Origin: Clostridium prolinivorans
GTDB taxonomy: Bacteria; Bacillota; Clostridia; Clostridiales; Clostridiaceae
Assembly (NCBI RefSeq): GCF_004011155.1
Contig: NZ_RJWG01000001.1
Coordinates: forward strand, 373,189 to 437,188
DNA length: 64,000 bases
Reading direction: 5' to 3'
Positions 18,140 to 27,649 of the stretch are shown here, piece by piece. Position numbers and translations under genes: made by a program. The notes below the pieces were generated by a model that saw only the letters and a list, made by a program, of their open reading frames with translations, did not search any database and was not told where the DNA came from. The first letter of the stretch is position 1; every line of letters starts with the position of its first letter.

Positions 18140-18847
18140 CTATATCATTTTGTTTATTTCTTTTTTTAATCTTTTTATTATTCTTTTTTCTAGTCTTGAT
18201 ATATATGATTGTGATATTCCTAGCATATCTGCAACTTCTTTTTGCGTTTTTTCACATTCTCCGTTTAAACCAAATCTTAGTTGTACTATTTCTTTTTCAC
18301 GACTATTTAACTTGTTCATAGCTACTAACAAAAGTTGTTTATCAACTTCATCTTCTATTAGATTATATACAACATCATTATCTGTCCCTAAAATATCTGA
18401 AAGAAGAAGTTCATTCCCATCCCAATCAATATTTAAAGGTTCATAAAAAGATATTTCTGATTTTACTTTACTATTCCTTCTTAAATACATAAGTATTTCA
18501 TTTTCAATACATCTAGATGCATATGTAGCAAGTTTAATTTTTTTATTAGGATCAAAAGTATTCACAGCTTTTATAAGACCTATGGTGCCTACTGATATTA
18601 AATCTTCAACATTTACTCCTGTATTTTCAAACTTACGTGCTATATATACTACTAATCTTAAATTTCTTTCAATTAATATGGATCTTATACTTTCATCACC
18701 TTCAATTAATTTAGCAACTAAATCCTCTTCTTCTTCTTTGCTTAAAGGAGGAGGAAGTGCATCATTACCTCCTATGTAATATAGTTTTTTTGCAAATATT
18801 TTAAAATTTAAAAGTAGTCTATTTAATATTACCTTAAGTCTAAACAT
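18140..18847 (-). CDS. sigE: RNA polymerase sporulation sigma factor E (pro-sigma-E)
   Basis: The early mother-cell sigma factor, made as an inactive precursor. The first ~27 residues ([18 protein letters not shown]...) are a hydrophobic/basic pro-sequence that SpoIIGA removes. Region 2 includes [18 protein letters not shown] and '[19 protein letters not shown]'. Region 4 holds the helix-turn-helix [21 protein letters not shown]. Total length 235 residues is normal. It lies 15 bp after spoIIGA, so protease and substrate are cotranscribed. The ATG follows GGGGGGA. Confidence 0.97.
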   Translation of the reverse strand: MFRLKVILNRLLLNFKIFAKKLYYIGGNDALPPPLSKEEEEDLVAKLIEGDESIRSILIERNLRLVVYIARKFENTGVNVEDLISVGTIGLIKAVNTFDPNKKIKLATYASRCIENEILMYLRRNSKVKSEISFYEPLNIDWDGNELLLSDILGTDNDVVYNLIEDEVDKQLLLVAMNKLNSREKEIVQLRFGLNGECEKTQKEVADMLGISQSYISRLEKRIIKRLKKEINKMI

Positions 18848-18861
18848 AATTTCCCCCCAAA

Positions 18862-19662
18862 TTAAATTATTCCTCTAGATAAAAGAGCTTGATAATCATC
18901 ATAATCACTTAATCTATTTTCACAAACAGCAACTATTACTTCTCTTTTTTTTATTTCTTCACCATTATGAATAACTATATATTCTGGTTTAAATCCAATT
19001 AAATTACCTATTTGACCATTTACAACTTTATAAGGAATATAAAATTTATTTTTATCATTGATTTTAAAATCATCTATGTATTTTTTTTCTATTATCATTA
19101 CAGGTAATTTAGTCGCAGGTTCTCTTAATTCATTTCCTGTATCTAAAAAAGCTCTAATGCTTTTTTCTTTACCTTTATTTATAATATCAACTTTATATAT
19201 AAGTGAATTAATTTCTTTTCTATCTCTTATATATATGACAATTCTATCTATAAATAAATAAATGGTAATTATACATAAAATTAATTTTTTATAACTAAAA
19301 TTTATAGTAATATTATTAATTTGCAATACTGAGTTTCCATTAATTTCAATAAAAAAACATAATCCTGCAAGAAGCATAGAGTATAAAACATAAATTGATC
19401 CAGCTTTTAAATTAAAAACAAAACTTTTATTCCTAAATAAAAGTAAAATCATTATAAATACCATTAGAATTTTAAATGGGAGTATAGTCAAAATTCTTAA
19501 TTTAGGAAATATTATAGTTAATACATATAATCCTCCAATAAGTGATGGTACAATCATTTCTTTAAACCATATTTTAACTCTAAGTGTTTGAGAAGTTATA
19601 TATAAAAGAAAATAATTTATTATAATATTTTCTAATAATAAAACATCTATATGTACTATCAT
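18862..19662 (-). CDS. spoIIGA: Sigma-E processing peptidase SpoIIGA
   Basis: A membrane-embedded aspartic protease that cleaves pro-sigma-E after receiving a signal from the forespore (SpoIIR in known systems). The N-terminal half has about five hydrophobic segments (roughly 5-25, 36-53, 57-78, 88-107, 124-143). The C-terminal protease domain carries the catalytic D174 in [12 protein letters not shown]. Length of 266 residues is somewhat shorter than B. subtilis but normal for clostridia. It starts with ATG after a run of G and is the first gene of spoIIGA-sigE. Confidence 0.95.
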   Translation of the reverse strand: MIVHIDVLLLENIIINYFLLYITSQTLRVKIWFKEMIVPSLIGGLYVLTIIFPKLRILTILPFKILMVFIMILLLFRNKSFVFNLKAGSIYVLYSMLLAGLCFFIEINGNSVLQINNITINFSYKKLILCIITIYLFIDRIVIYIRDRKEINSLIYKVDIINKGKEKSIRAFLDTGNELREPATKLPVMIIEKKYIDDFKINDKNKFYIPYKVVNGQIGNLIGFKPEYIVIHNGEEIKKREVIVAVCENRLSDYDDYQALLSRGII

Positions 19663-19707
19663 ATATCCCCCCCCTTTAATTTATTATATATCTATTTATT
19701 TTAAAAT

Positions 19708-19759
19708 TTTGTCGTTTTATAATATTAAAATCCATTTTTTACCTTTAAAAAACGGCAAA
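19708..19759. promoter_or_regulatory. Possible Spo0A-box pair upstream of spoIIGA
   Basis: TTTGTCGTTTT at 19708-19718 (plus) and TTTGCCGTTTT read on the minus strand (19749-19759) are inverted copies. They resemble the 0A box TTTGTCGAA but miss its last two bases. Position 46-97 bp before spoIIGA is right for Spo0A activation of this operon. Weak sequence match, so tentative. Confidence 0.35.
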
Positions 19760-19792
19760 TTACATCATATTACTATTTTTTTTGCAAAATAA

Positions 19793-19815
19793 AAAAAGTG
19801 CATAATGCACTTTTT
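19793..19815 (-). terminator. Intrinsic terminator of ftsZ
   Basis: AAAAAGTGCA (19793-19802) pairs with TGCACTTTTT (19806-19815), 3-nt loop, followed on the minus strand by T-rich sequence. It overlaps the ftsZ stop codon and separates ftsAZ from spoIIGA. Confidence 0.9.
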
Positions 19816-20899
19816 ATATTTTAGAATTTCTTCTTAAAAAAGCTGGTATTTCTAAGTCTCCATCATCATATTTATCTTTTTCTAAAGTTAATGCTGCTTC
19901 ACTTCTACCTGTAATAATATTATTTGCTGACTTTATTTCTCTTTTATTATCTTCAAATCCTGTTGCTATAACTGTAATTCTTATTTCATCTTTTAAATTT
20001 TCATCTATAACAGCTCCAACTATTATATTTGCATCTGGATCCGCTGCTTGTTGAACTATTTCCGCAGCTTCATTCATCTCAATTAATGAAAAATCTGGTC
20101 CACCAGTAATATTTAATAAAACTCCTGTAGCACCAACTATTGAAGTTTCTAACAAAGGACTTGATATAGCTTGTTTTGCAGCTTCTTGTGCTCTATTGTC
20201 ACCTTTACCTTCACCTGTTCCCATATGCGCTAATCCTTTATCTATCATTATAGTTTTAACATCAGCAAAGTCTAAATTAACAAGTCCAGGTATCGTAATC
20301 AAATCTGAAATCCCTTGAACACCTTGTCTTAATACATTATCTGCTAATTTAAAAGATTCAGCTAAAGGAGTTTTTTTATCTACAATGCTTAAAAGTCTTT
20401 CATTAGGTATTGTTACAAGAGTATCTACTCTTTCTTTTAAGTTTTTTATACCCATTTCTGCATGAAGCATTCTTTTCCTACCTTCAAACGGGAAAGGTTT
20501 TGTAACTACTCCTACAGTTAAAATTCCCATTGACTTTGCTATTTCAGCTATTACAGGCGCAGCACCTGTACCTGTTCCGCCACCCATTCCAGCTGTTATA
20601 AATAACATATCAGCTCCTTTTATTGCTTGAGCTATTTCTTCCTTACTTTCTTCTGCAGCTTTCATGCCTATTTCTGGATTGGCTCCTGCACCTAATCCTT
20701 TTGTAAGTTTGTCACCTATTTGTATCTTTTGTGATGCTTGTGAACGCATTAAATCTTGTTTATCAGTATTTACAGCTATAAACTCTAAATTTTTTAATCC
20801 GTCTTTAATCATTCTATTAACAGCATTATTTCCTCCACCACCACAACCTATTACTTTTATCTGAGCAAATTGTTCAATTTCAACATCAAAATCTAGCAC
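19814..20899 (-). CDS. ftsZ: Cell division GTPase FtsZ
   Basis: The bacterial tubulin homologue that forms the Z ring. The GTP-binding T1 loop [13 protein letters not shown] (about 18-30), the tubulin signature [11 protein letters not shown], and the T7 loop '[11 protein letters not shown]' are all present. A short variable linker leads to the conserved C-terminal peptide [13 protein letters not shown], which binds FtsA and other partners. Length 361 residues. The initiator is GTG at 20899, seven bases after AGGAGG. It follows ftsA by 12 bp and ends in a terminator. Confidence 0.98.
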   Translation of the reverse strand: MLDFDVEIEQFAQIKVIGCGGGGNNAVNRMIKDGLKNLEFIAVNTDKQDLMRSQASQKIQIGDKLTKGLGAGANPEIGMKAAEESKEEIAQAIKGADMLFITAGMGGGTGTGAAPVIAEIAKSMGILTVGVVTKPFPFEGRKRMLHAEMGIKNLKERVDTLVTIPNERLLSIVDKKTPLAESFKLADNVLRQGVQGISDLITIPGLVNLDFADVKTIMIDKGLAHMGTGEGKGDNRAQEAAKQAISSPLLETSIVGATGVLLNITGGPDFSLIEMNEAAEIVQQAADPDANIIVGAVIDENLKDEIRITVIATGFEDNKREIKSANNIITGRSEAALTLEKDKYDDGDLEIPAFLRRNSKI

Positions 20900-20911
20900 A
20901 ATAATACCTCC

Positions 20912-22174
20912 TTAGAAAAAATCTGATAAAAATCCTTTTATCTTTGAAAATACACTATTATTTTCTGTATATTGTTGTTCCTCTTTATTAGAACTTTTTT
21001 GATTTGTATTTGTACGTGAGGTTATATTTGAAATTTTTTGTTCATTTTTTACATTTGGCGTATTTAATACATCTTTAATTATTCCTACAGCGGTTGTATA
21101 AATAGGATTGGATGCCCCTACATATTCAGGAACTCCTATTCTTACAGGTTTATCAAATATTTTTTTTGCTAAATTTACAACACCATTTAATAGAGCTATT
21201 CCGCCTCCAACTAACACAATTCCATTTATATCATTTAAATATCCACTTTCATAAATTTTTTTCCTCACAAGTTTTAAAAGTTCATCAGTTCTTGCTTCAA
21301 TTATGTCTACTAATGTAGAATAATCTATCGTTATAGACTCATTATAATTTGAATTAATCTTTATTTTACTATCAATTTTGTCTAATTTTTCAACAGAACC
21401 ATATTTTATTTTTAGTTTTTCAGCTTCTGAAAAAGGTATTTTTAGACAAATTGAAATATCATTTGTTATAGTACGTCCACCAAAAGGAATGGAATCTATA
21501 CGAATTAAGTTACCTCCTTTATAAATAGATATATCTATTTTTTCAGCTCCTATATCTATAATAGCAGTTCCCATATTAATTTCATCTTTCTTTAAAACTA
21601 TTTCCGATATAGCTAAAGGTTCTAATACAATACCACTAACATCCAATCCAGCTTTGTGAACACTTTTTATTAAATTATTAACTATTGTTGATTGTGCCAA
21701 AATCACATATGCATCTACTTCTAGTCTAATTCCAGACATACCTACAGGATCTTTTATACTATCATAACCATCTATAATATATTTTTTAGGTATTACACCT
21801 ATAATTTCTTTATTCATTGGTACTGAGGTTATTTTAGCTGCTTTTAAAACCCTTTCTACATCTTTATTGCTAATCTCTCTATCTTCAGATGAAATTGCAA
21901 CAACTCCTTTGCTAGATACAAGTTCACATATTCCCCCTGATAAAGATACATAAACATTTCTTATATGAGTATCTATCATTCTTTCAAGTTGCTCAATACA
22001 CTGCTTTATTGCTTCTGCAGTAGCATCTATATCAACTACTATACCTTGTTTTAATCCATTGCAATTAGCTGAAGACACTCCTAATATTTGAAGTTTTTCT
22101 TGTCTATCTTTTTTACCAATTGCAACGCAAATTTTTGAAGAACCAATATCCATACCTACTATGTATTCATCCAT
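20912..22174 (-). CDS. ftsA: Cell division protein FtsA
   Basis: An actin-fold membrane anchor for FtsZ. The ASKHA phosphate-1 motif is GMDIGSSKICVAIG at the N-terminus, phosphate-2 is 'AIIDIGAEKIDISIY', and the adenosine motif is 'GIVLVGGGIALLNGV'. The low-complexity Asn/Ser/Glu linker (about 370-405) ends in FSKIKGFLSDFF, an amphipathic helix of the membrane-targeting kind. At 420 residues it is normal. It is followed by ftsZ in the same operon. The ATG is behind AAGGGGGG. Confidence 0.96.
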   Translation of the reverse strand: MDEYIVGMDIGSSKICVAIGKKDRQEKLQILGVSSANCNGLKQGIVVDIDATAEAIKQCIEQLERMIDTHIRNVYVSLSGGICELVSSKGVVAISSEDREISNKDVERVLKAAKITSVPMNKEIIGVIPKKYIIDGYDSIKDPVGMSGIRLEVDAYVILAQSTIVNNLIKSVHKAGLDVSGIVLEPLAISEIVLKKDEINMGTAIIDIGAEKIDISIYKGGNLIRIDSIPFGGRTITNDISICLKIPFSEAEKLKIKYGSVEKLDKIDSKIKINSNYNESITIDYSTLVDIIEARTDELLKLVRKKIYESGYLNDINGIVLVGGGIALLNGVVNLAKKIFDKPVRIGVPEYVGASNPIYTTAVGIIKDVLNTPNVKNEQKISNITSRTNTNQKSSNKEEQQYTENNSVFSKIKGFLSDFF

Positions 22175-22324
22175 TAAGTCATTTTCCCCCCTTATAAGAG
22201 AACCCTATTTGTATATATTCAACAAAAAATCTATTTTTCCTCTTAATTTTATAGAAATTTATAATATTTTATGAATAACTTTAATATAAATTATAAAATA
22301 ATTTTTCATATAATGCTACAAAAA

Positions 22325-22354
22325 ATTAAAAGGCGGAAATTTCCACCTTTTAAT
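22325..22354 (-). terminator. Terminator of the glycosyltransferase gene
   Basis: ATTAAAAGGCGG pairs with CCACCTTTTAAT (one G-T pair) around AAATTT. The stop codon at 22350-22352 lies in the stem. The minus-strand exit is TTTTTTGTAG. Confidence 0.8.
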
Positions 22355-23615
22355 TTGCTTTCTCAAGTTCATTAATACTAACACTTCTTGTATGTACTGT
22401 GTGATTCCAATCTTTTTTGTTTTTATCAATTATACCCTGAATTGATATTGGAATCCAAGTTATTGTATATATAGGGAATATTAAATAATAAAATAGTACT
22501 TTTAAGCTTAATTTTTTATCAAGAAATAATACTATTGGAGTGTAAATGAATTGCAATATTGCAACAATCAAAAGAACAACTGTAACTGTATTTAAATTAT
22601 TAATATTTAAAAACCAATTAATAAGCTCTGGTAAATTTTTAATTTTAGTTAGTCCGTCTATTATTGTTGCTATACCCAATACTACTATAGTTATTGGTTG
22701 AACACTATAAAGAGCACAATCTAGAGCAGTAAAATTAAACTCTTTAATAAATTTTTTGAGCAATTTTAGAAAGTATCTGCTTGCTACATCAGCATATCCT
22801 TGCATCCATCTTTTTCTTTGCCACCACGATTGTGCTAAAGTAAGAGGCTTTTCATCATATACCACAGCATCATGTGCCCATCCTACCTTATATCCATGTA
22901 ATACTAATTTACATGTAAACTCTAAATCTTCAGTAAGACATGTTGCTCCCCAACCTAATTCTCTTAAAATATCGGTATCTATGCAACAACCTGTTCCTCC
23001 TAATTGATTAGATAAACCTAAATTTTCTCTTGATAACTGAAACATTCTATTTGAAGTCCAAAACGCGATAGAATATACACCAGTAACCCAAGTATCATTA
23101 GGATTTTTACTATCTAAGTATCCTTGAACAACTTTGAAACCTTCGCATAATTTATTATTCATCTCTTTTAAGAAATTTTTGGAAACAAGATTATCAGCAT
23201 CGAAAACTACAACAGCATCATACTTTTTATCCATCTTAAATATTTTATCAAACATCCATTCTAATGCATAGCCTTTTCCTTTTTTTGTTTTATTAAATCT
23301 CTCATATACAATAGCTCCTGCAGCTTTAGCTTTAGCTGCTGTTTTATCTGTACAGTTATCTGCAACTACAAAGATATCATATAATTCTTTAGGATAATCT
23401 AATATATTTAAACTATATATAATATCTTGAATTACTTTTTCTTCGTTATGGGCAGCAACTATAAGAGCAAAAGATTTCTCAGGTTCAAATATATTTTTTT
23501 TCTTTTTTCTATAAAATCCAAAGAAAGAAATACACAAATAATACATAGAAATAATAAAAACAATATTGCTTAAGATATTTGCACTAACCTGCATTATTGA
23601 TTTTATAATATTCAA
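22350..23615 (-). CDS. Membrane family-2 glycosyltransferase (processive type)
   Basis: A 421-residue GT2 enzyme of the cellulose/hyaluronan/PgaC type. There is an N-terminal membrane helix (~12-33), then the catalytic core with AAHNEE, the metal-binding DADNLV, GTGCCIDTD, the catalytic-base TEDLEF and the acceptor motif QRKRWMQG. Two or three C-terminal membrane helices follow (~305-325, 345-365, 375-395). It should polymerise or transfer a sugar from a nucleotide sugar across the membrane, but the sugar is unknown. TTG at 23615, behind GGGGGG, is taken as the start. It is a single-gene unit between pilT and ftsA, with no polysaccharide cluster around it. Confidence 0.88.
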   Translation of the reverse strand: MNIIKSIMQVSANILSNIVFIISMYYLCISFFGFYRKKKKNIFEPEKSFALIVAAHNEEKVIQDIIYSLNILDYPKELYDIFVVADNCTDKTAAKAKAAGAIVYERFNKTKKGKGYALEWMFDKIFKMDKKYDAVVVFDADNLVSKNFLKEMNNKLCEGFKVVQGYLDSKNPNDTWVTGVYSIAFWTSNRMFQLSRENLGLSNQLGGTGCCIDTDILRELGWGATCLTEDLEFTCKLVLHGYKVGWAHDAVVYDEKPLTLAQSWWQRKRWMQGYADVASRYFLKLLKKFIKEFNFTALDCALYSVQPITIVVLGIATIIDGLTKIKNLPELINWFLNINNLNTVTVVLLIVAILQFIYTPIVLFLDKKLSLKVLFYYLIFPIYTITWIPISIQGIIDKNKKDWNHTVHTRSVSINELEKAN

Positions 23616-23930
23616 TATTAATCCCCCCTAGTTCACAGATATTTTAGCACATATTATTACTAATTACTATAGTATTTTAATTTTTTATATAAGATATTTT
23701 TTAATTTATATATTTTCCCTAAAATTAATAAATGCAATTTTATCACTAAATCCGATTTATTTAATAAAATACTTCTTAAAATTTATAATTATAATTAAGC
23801 TAAGTCACAACAAACTATAAATTAGCTTTTACTCTATAAGTTTATATAATTTAAAGATTTGTATTATATGTAAACTTTCATCAATATTTTTTAATAAAAG
23901 TACTTTTTAGGTATAATCTTAATTATTATA
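23616..23930. other. 315-bp intergenic region, pilT to glycosyltransferase
   Basis: Very AT-rich. I see no ORF with a ribosome site. AAGCTAA (~23802) and TTAGCTT (~23822) could form a weak 7-bp hairpin past pilT. It must also hold the promoter of the glycosyltransferase gene, but no confident -35/-10 pair stands out. Confidence 0.4.
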
Positions 23931-24989
23931 TTAAAACATAATCATTTTTTTAAATATATTTTTATCTATAGCATAATCTTCTGCAGTGGCATTATTAATT
24001 ATTCCTTTTTTACATAATTCAGCCAAAGCCATATCCATAGTTTTCATTCCATATTTTATACCTGTCTGAATAGATGATTCAATTTGATGAGTTTTACCTT
24101 CTCTAATCAAATTTTGTATTGCTGGTGTTCCTATCATAATCTCTAATGCTGCAGTTCTTCCTCCACCAAAAGCATTTGGAATTAATTGTTGAGATATTAT
24201 ACCTTGAATTACAGAGGCAAGTTGAATCCTTATTTGTGTTTGAGCATGAGGTGGAAAAACATCTATTATTCTATCTATTGTTTTAGCTGCTCCTATAGTA
24301 TGAAGAGTAGAAAAAACTAGATGTCCAGTTTCTGCTGCAGTTATAGCAATTGAAATTGTCTCTAAATCTCTCATTTCTCCTACTAAAATTACATCTGGAT
24401 CTTCACGTAATATATGTTTAAGAGCATTTTGATAACTAATGCTATCCTTCCCTATTTCTCTTTGATTTATTATAGATTTATGATGACTATGTAAATATTC
24501 TATAGGATCTTCTAGTGTAATAATATGTACAGCTTTACTTAAATTTATTTCATTTATCATAGCAGCTAGTGTTGTACTTTTACCACTACCTGTTGGACCA
24601 GTAACTAAAATTAATCCTCTTTGCTTTAATGTAAGCTCTTTTATTATAGGTGGAAATTTTAGTTCTTCTAAAGTTGGAATTTTTGATGATATATATCTTA
24701 TAGCTAAGGAATCTGTTCCTTTTTGTTTAAATATATTAACTCTAAATCTTCCAATACTATCTATAGAATAAGATATATCAATTTCTCCTTTATCTATATA
24801 TTTTTTATAATCATCTTCATTGTTTAGTATTTCTTTTACATATTGATTAGTTTCTAATGAAGATAATTTATTAGAATTTATATAAACTAATTCTCCGTCA
24901 ATTCGCAAAATAGGTGGAGCATCAACTGTTAAATGAAGATCTGAAGCTTTTTTTTCTACAGTTAAATTTAAAAGTTCATTTAACGTCAT
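23931..24989 (-). CDS. pilT: Type IV pilus retraction ATPase PilT
   Basis: A hexameric secretion-type ATPase that retracts type IV pili. The N-terminal PAS-like domain opens with 'SDLHLTVDAPPILRIDGEL'. The core has Walker A GPTGSGKST, Asp box 'IITLEDPIEYLH', Walker B ILVGEMRD and His box GHLVFSTLHT, with the PilT-type C-terminus. Length 352 residues. The start is ATG at 24989 after GGAGG; a TTG five codons earlier overlaps that site. No other pil genes are in the window, so its pilus machinery must be elsewhere. Confidence 0.93.
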   Translation of the reverse strand: MTLNELLNLTVEKKASDLHLTVDAPPILRIDGELVYINSNKLSSLETNQYVKEILNNEDDYKKYIDKGEIDISYSIDSIGRFRVNIFKQKGTDSLAIRYISSKIPTLEELKFPPIIKELTLKQRGLILVTGPTGSGKSTTLAAMINEINLSKAVHIITLEDPIEYLHSHHKSIINQREIGKDSISYQNALKHILREDPDVILVGEMRDLETISIAITAAETGHLVFSTLHTIGAAKTIDRIIDVFPPHAQTQIRIQLASVIQGIISQQLIPNAFGGGRTAALEIMIGTPAIQNLIREGKTHQIESSIQTGIKYGMKTMDMALAELCKKGIINNATAEDYAIDKNIFKKMIMF

Positions 24990-25085
24990 AATTTTATCCT
25001 CCAAATTTAAAATTTTATAATTTTATTTTATAGATAATATTTTAACACACTTTTGTTATTTTAAATATACTGAATTTAAAATAAT

Positions 25086-25132
25086 AGAGTTAGAAACAAA
25101 GAAATTTATATATTCCTAAGTTTTCTAACTCT
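25086..25132 (-). terminator. Hairpin downstream of sigK
   Basis: AGAGTTAGAAA (25086-25096) is inverted at 25122-25132, with a 25-nt loop. It lies 60 bp after the sigK stop on the transcribed strand and is followed by ATTATTTTAAA. A probable but not ideal terminator. Confidence 0.5.
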
Positions 25133-25192
25133 TATTGTATATTTTATTATTATTTTTATATCCATATTTAAACTAAATCCTTTTTCTATTTA

Positions 25193-25885
25193 TCACTGAT
25201 TAAGTTCTTTAAATAATTTTTTTAAAGCTCTTTTTTCAATCCTAGACACATAAGAACGTGATATACCCAACATTTTTGCAATTTCTCTTTGTGTTTTGGG
25301 TTTGCCATCAAGAAGTCCATACCTCATTTCTACAACAATTTTTTCTCTATGTGCAAGACAGCTTTCTATTTTGTTATATAATTTTTTTACTTGGATTTTA
25401 TTTTCTACAACTTCTATTATGGAGTCTTCATCACTGCTTAAAACATCCATAAGAGATATTTCGTTTCCTTCTTTATCTATTCCTATAGGTTCTTGAAGAT
25501 ACACTTCTCCTTTTGTTTTTTTATTATTCCTAATTAGCATAAGTATTTCATTTTCTATACATCTAGCTGCATAAGTTGCTAATCTTGTTCCTTTTGAACT
25601 ATCATAAGAATCTATAGCTTTTATTAATCCTACAGTACCTATAGATATTAAATCATCTACTTCTTTCCCTTGGTAAGAGTATTTTTTTACAATATGAGCT
25701 ACAAGTCTTAAATTTCTTTCTACTAAAATGCTTTTGGCAAGTAAATCTCCATTTTTAAGTCTTTCTAAATATTCCTTTTCTTCTCTATCATCAAGTGGCT
25801 GAGGAAAAGAATTACCATTAGTAACATACGCTACTAAAAAAGTCATGCTGCCAACTAAATTTAATAAACAATTTACGAAGAACAC
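25193..25885 (-). CDS. sigK: RNA polymerase sporulation sigma factor K, uninterrupted
   Basis: The late mother-cell sigma factor. The N-terminal MFFVNCLLNLVGSMTFLVAYVTNGNSF is a hydrophobic pro-region followed by the conserved 'FPQPLDDREEKEYLERLKNGD'; the two stretches adjoin. Region 2 has DDLISIGTVGLIKAIDSY and '[18 protein letters not shown]'. Region 4 is TQREIAKMLGISRSYVSRIEK. The 230-residue frame is continuous, so there is no skin element. GTG at 25885 follows AGGAGG at seven bases. A CATATTAT sequence about 40 bp upstream of it resembles a sigma-E -10, but no good -35 was found. It lies downstream of a penicillin-binding protein gene. Confidence 0.95.
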   Translation of the reverse strand: MFFVNCLLNLVGSMTFLVAYVTNGNSFPQPLDDREEKEYLERLKNGDLLAKSILVERNLRLVAHIVKKYSYQGKEVDDLISIGTVGLIKAIDSYDSSKGTRLATYAARCIENEILMLIRNNKKTKGEVYLQEPIGIDKEGNEISLMDVLSSDEDSIIEVVENKIQVKKLYNKIESCLAHREKIVVEMRYGLLDGKPKTQREIAKMLGISRSYVSRIEKRALKKLFKELNQ

Positions 25886-25955
25886 AGTTGATCCTCCTAA
25901 TAGTGCTTATTAATATAATATGGCAGAACAATAAAAAAAGTGACTATATTAAAAA

Positions 25956-27593
25956 TTATTTTTTTAAATAATCGTATATAGATAAAACTATGTCCTTAAA
26001 TATAGGAACTGCAGTATTAGCCGCCTGTTCGTTTTTATTGTCTATATCTTTTACAAATACTACCATAGAATAATATTTATTTTTAACTTTAAAAAATCCT
26101 ATAAACCAACCATCTGAGGTTTTTTTATTTCCATCTATTCTAGTAGAAGTCCCAGTTTTACCTCCTATTTCTATATTTTTAATATCTGCTTCTACTCCTG
26201 TTCCTCTTCTAACAACTTTTATCATTTGATTTTTTAAAGAATTTGCTGTACTTTTCTTTAATGTGCTATATTCTTCTGTCTTAAGTAATTCTTTTACTTC
26301 ATTGTTATCCCCAACATAAGCTTCAACTATATATGGTTTTACATAAATTCCATTATTAACCACAGTATTAACAATACCTACTGCTTGAATTGGAGTTATT
26401 CTCATGCTCTGACCAATTGCTAATTGTCCGGCTCCCTCCCCAGGTAATTTAGGCATAACGTAATCTCCTGTAACTTCACTATCAAATCCGAGAACTTTTG
26501 AAAAAATACCTTGAGATTGAGCTTCAGCTATAATATTATTTACACCTACTTTATCTCCAATTTGAGCAAATATATTATTACATGAAACTATTAAAGCCTC
26601 TTCAGGATCCAAAATACCATGATCTTTTTTTTCATCAATATTATATATATTTTGTTTACATGAATATTTTTCTCCTAAATTTATACTATTTCTTTCAAGC
26701 CCTGCTTCTTCTACTATTATTTTAAATATAGAACCAGGTTCAAATCCATTTTGCGTTGTAGATCCTAAATTTACATTAGGTTTAGTATCATCTTTTTGTG
26801 TCATTGCAAGTATTTTCCCACTATTGCTCTCTGAAAGTATAACTCCTATTTGCTCATGTTTTTTATATTTATCATCTTTTAATATTTCTTTTATATTATC
26901 TTGAATATTTTTATCTAAAGTTAGTCTTAAGTTTGTATTATTTTCTGGAGTTATAAATTCTCCTAAAGAAACATTTCCATTAATATCTTTAACAAAATTT
27001 ATAGTAGGATATTGATTAAGCTTTGTTTTATTATATACAATCATTTCCAAAGAATCTTTAGATTTAAGTTTATTATCAACTTGATTTCTAGGATTTATAA
27101 TCATATTTTCAATTTTCCATGCTTCACTTCTATCAACAACTGAAGTTGAATATGTATAAAATCCTTTAACATCTTTTATATTTTTTAATTTATTATATGT
27201 AATTTCATCTATTTCATAAGTTAATTTTTTAGATGTACCATTTAATCCAACTTTAGATAAATCATAACTATTATCATAGTTTCTAAGTATATATATTAGG
27301 GCATATAAGTCATCAGATTTTGTCCCCATATTATTTTTTATAAAAGCGGATGTATCTATAACAGCATAATATTTATTTTTATATTTTAAAAGTTCTTTTC
27401 CATTTTTATCAAATAATCGATAATTTAAATCACTTTTAGGTATTTTATCTGTATATTGTGAATCTGCCCATACACTTAATTTATATGCTTCATCAACCAT
27501 TAATATTTTTATTCTCCACCAAATAATTACAAAAATAAGGAATATACTAACTATAAATATAATTATTCTCTTTTTTTGGATTTTATCTCTCAT
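25956..27593 (-). CDS. Penicillin-binding protein (class B transpeptidase)
   Basis: A 545-residue monofunctional transpeptidase that would cross-link peptidoglycan on the outer face of the membrane. It has one N-terminal membrane anchor (~9-31), a non-catalytic domain, and a transpeptidase domain. That domain carries all three active-site motifs: SxxK as SIFK (288-291), SxN as SCN (337-339) and KTGTS (479-483). It is shorter than FtsI/SpoVD and lacks a visible PASTA domain. The neighbour sigK hints at a spore cortex or septal role, but that is only inference. Its ribosome site lies in the arm of a hairpin (27601-27634). Confidence 0.9.
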   Translation of the reverse strand: MRDKIQKKRIIIFIVSIFLIFVIIWWRIKILMVDEAYKLSVWADSQYTDKIPKSDLNYRLFDKNGKELLKYKNKYYAVIDTSAFIKNNMGTKSDDLYALIYILRNYDNSYDLSKVGLNGTSKKLTYEIDEITYNKLKNIKDVKGFYTYSTSVVDRSEAWKIENMIINPRNQVDNKLKSKDSLEMIVYNKTKLNQYPTINFVKDINGNVSLGEFITPENNTNLRLTLDKNIQDNIKEILKDDKYKKHEQIGVILSESNSGKILAMTQKDDTKPNVNLGSTTQNGFEPGSIFKIIVEEAGLERNSINLGEKYSCKQNIYNIDEKKDHGILDPEEALIVSCNNIFAQIGDKVGVNNIIAEAQSQGIFSKVLGFDSEVTGDYVMPKLPGEGAGQLAIGQSMRITPIQAVGIVNTVVNNGIYVKPYIVEAYVGDNNEVKELLKTEEYSTLKKSTANSLKNQMIKVVRRGTGVEADIKNIEIGGKTGTSTRIDGNKKTSDGWFIGFFKVKNKYYSMVVFVKDIDNKNEQAANTAVPIFKDIVLSIYDYLKK

Positions 27594-27600
27594 AAAAACA

Positions 27601-27634
27601 CCTCACTATGACTTAATTTTAGCCTAAAGTGAGG
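27601..27634 (-). terminator. Hairpin after udk that contains the PBP ribosome site
   Basis: CCTCACT pairs with AGTGAGG (7 bp, ~20-nt loop). On the minus strand it lies between udk and the penicillin-binding protein gene and is followed by TGTTTTTATG. The last four bases are A plus the ATG start, so the terminator's 3' arm and T-run are also the Shine-Dalgarno (GAGGTG) and spacer. On the plus strand it is followed by TTTTTTATT. Confidence 0.65.
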
Positions 27635-27649
27635 TTTTTTATTCCATAT

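Noticed and set aside
25193-25885. Skin element inside sigK
   Set aside because: The sigma-K frame is uninterrupted from the pro-region to the last helix; no recombinase or attachment repeats nearby.
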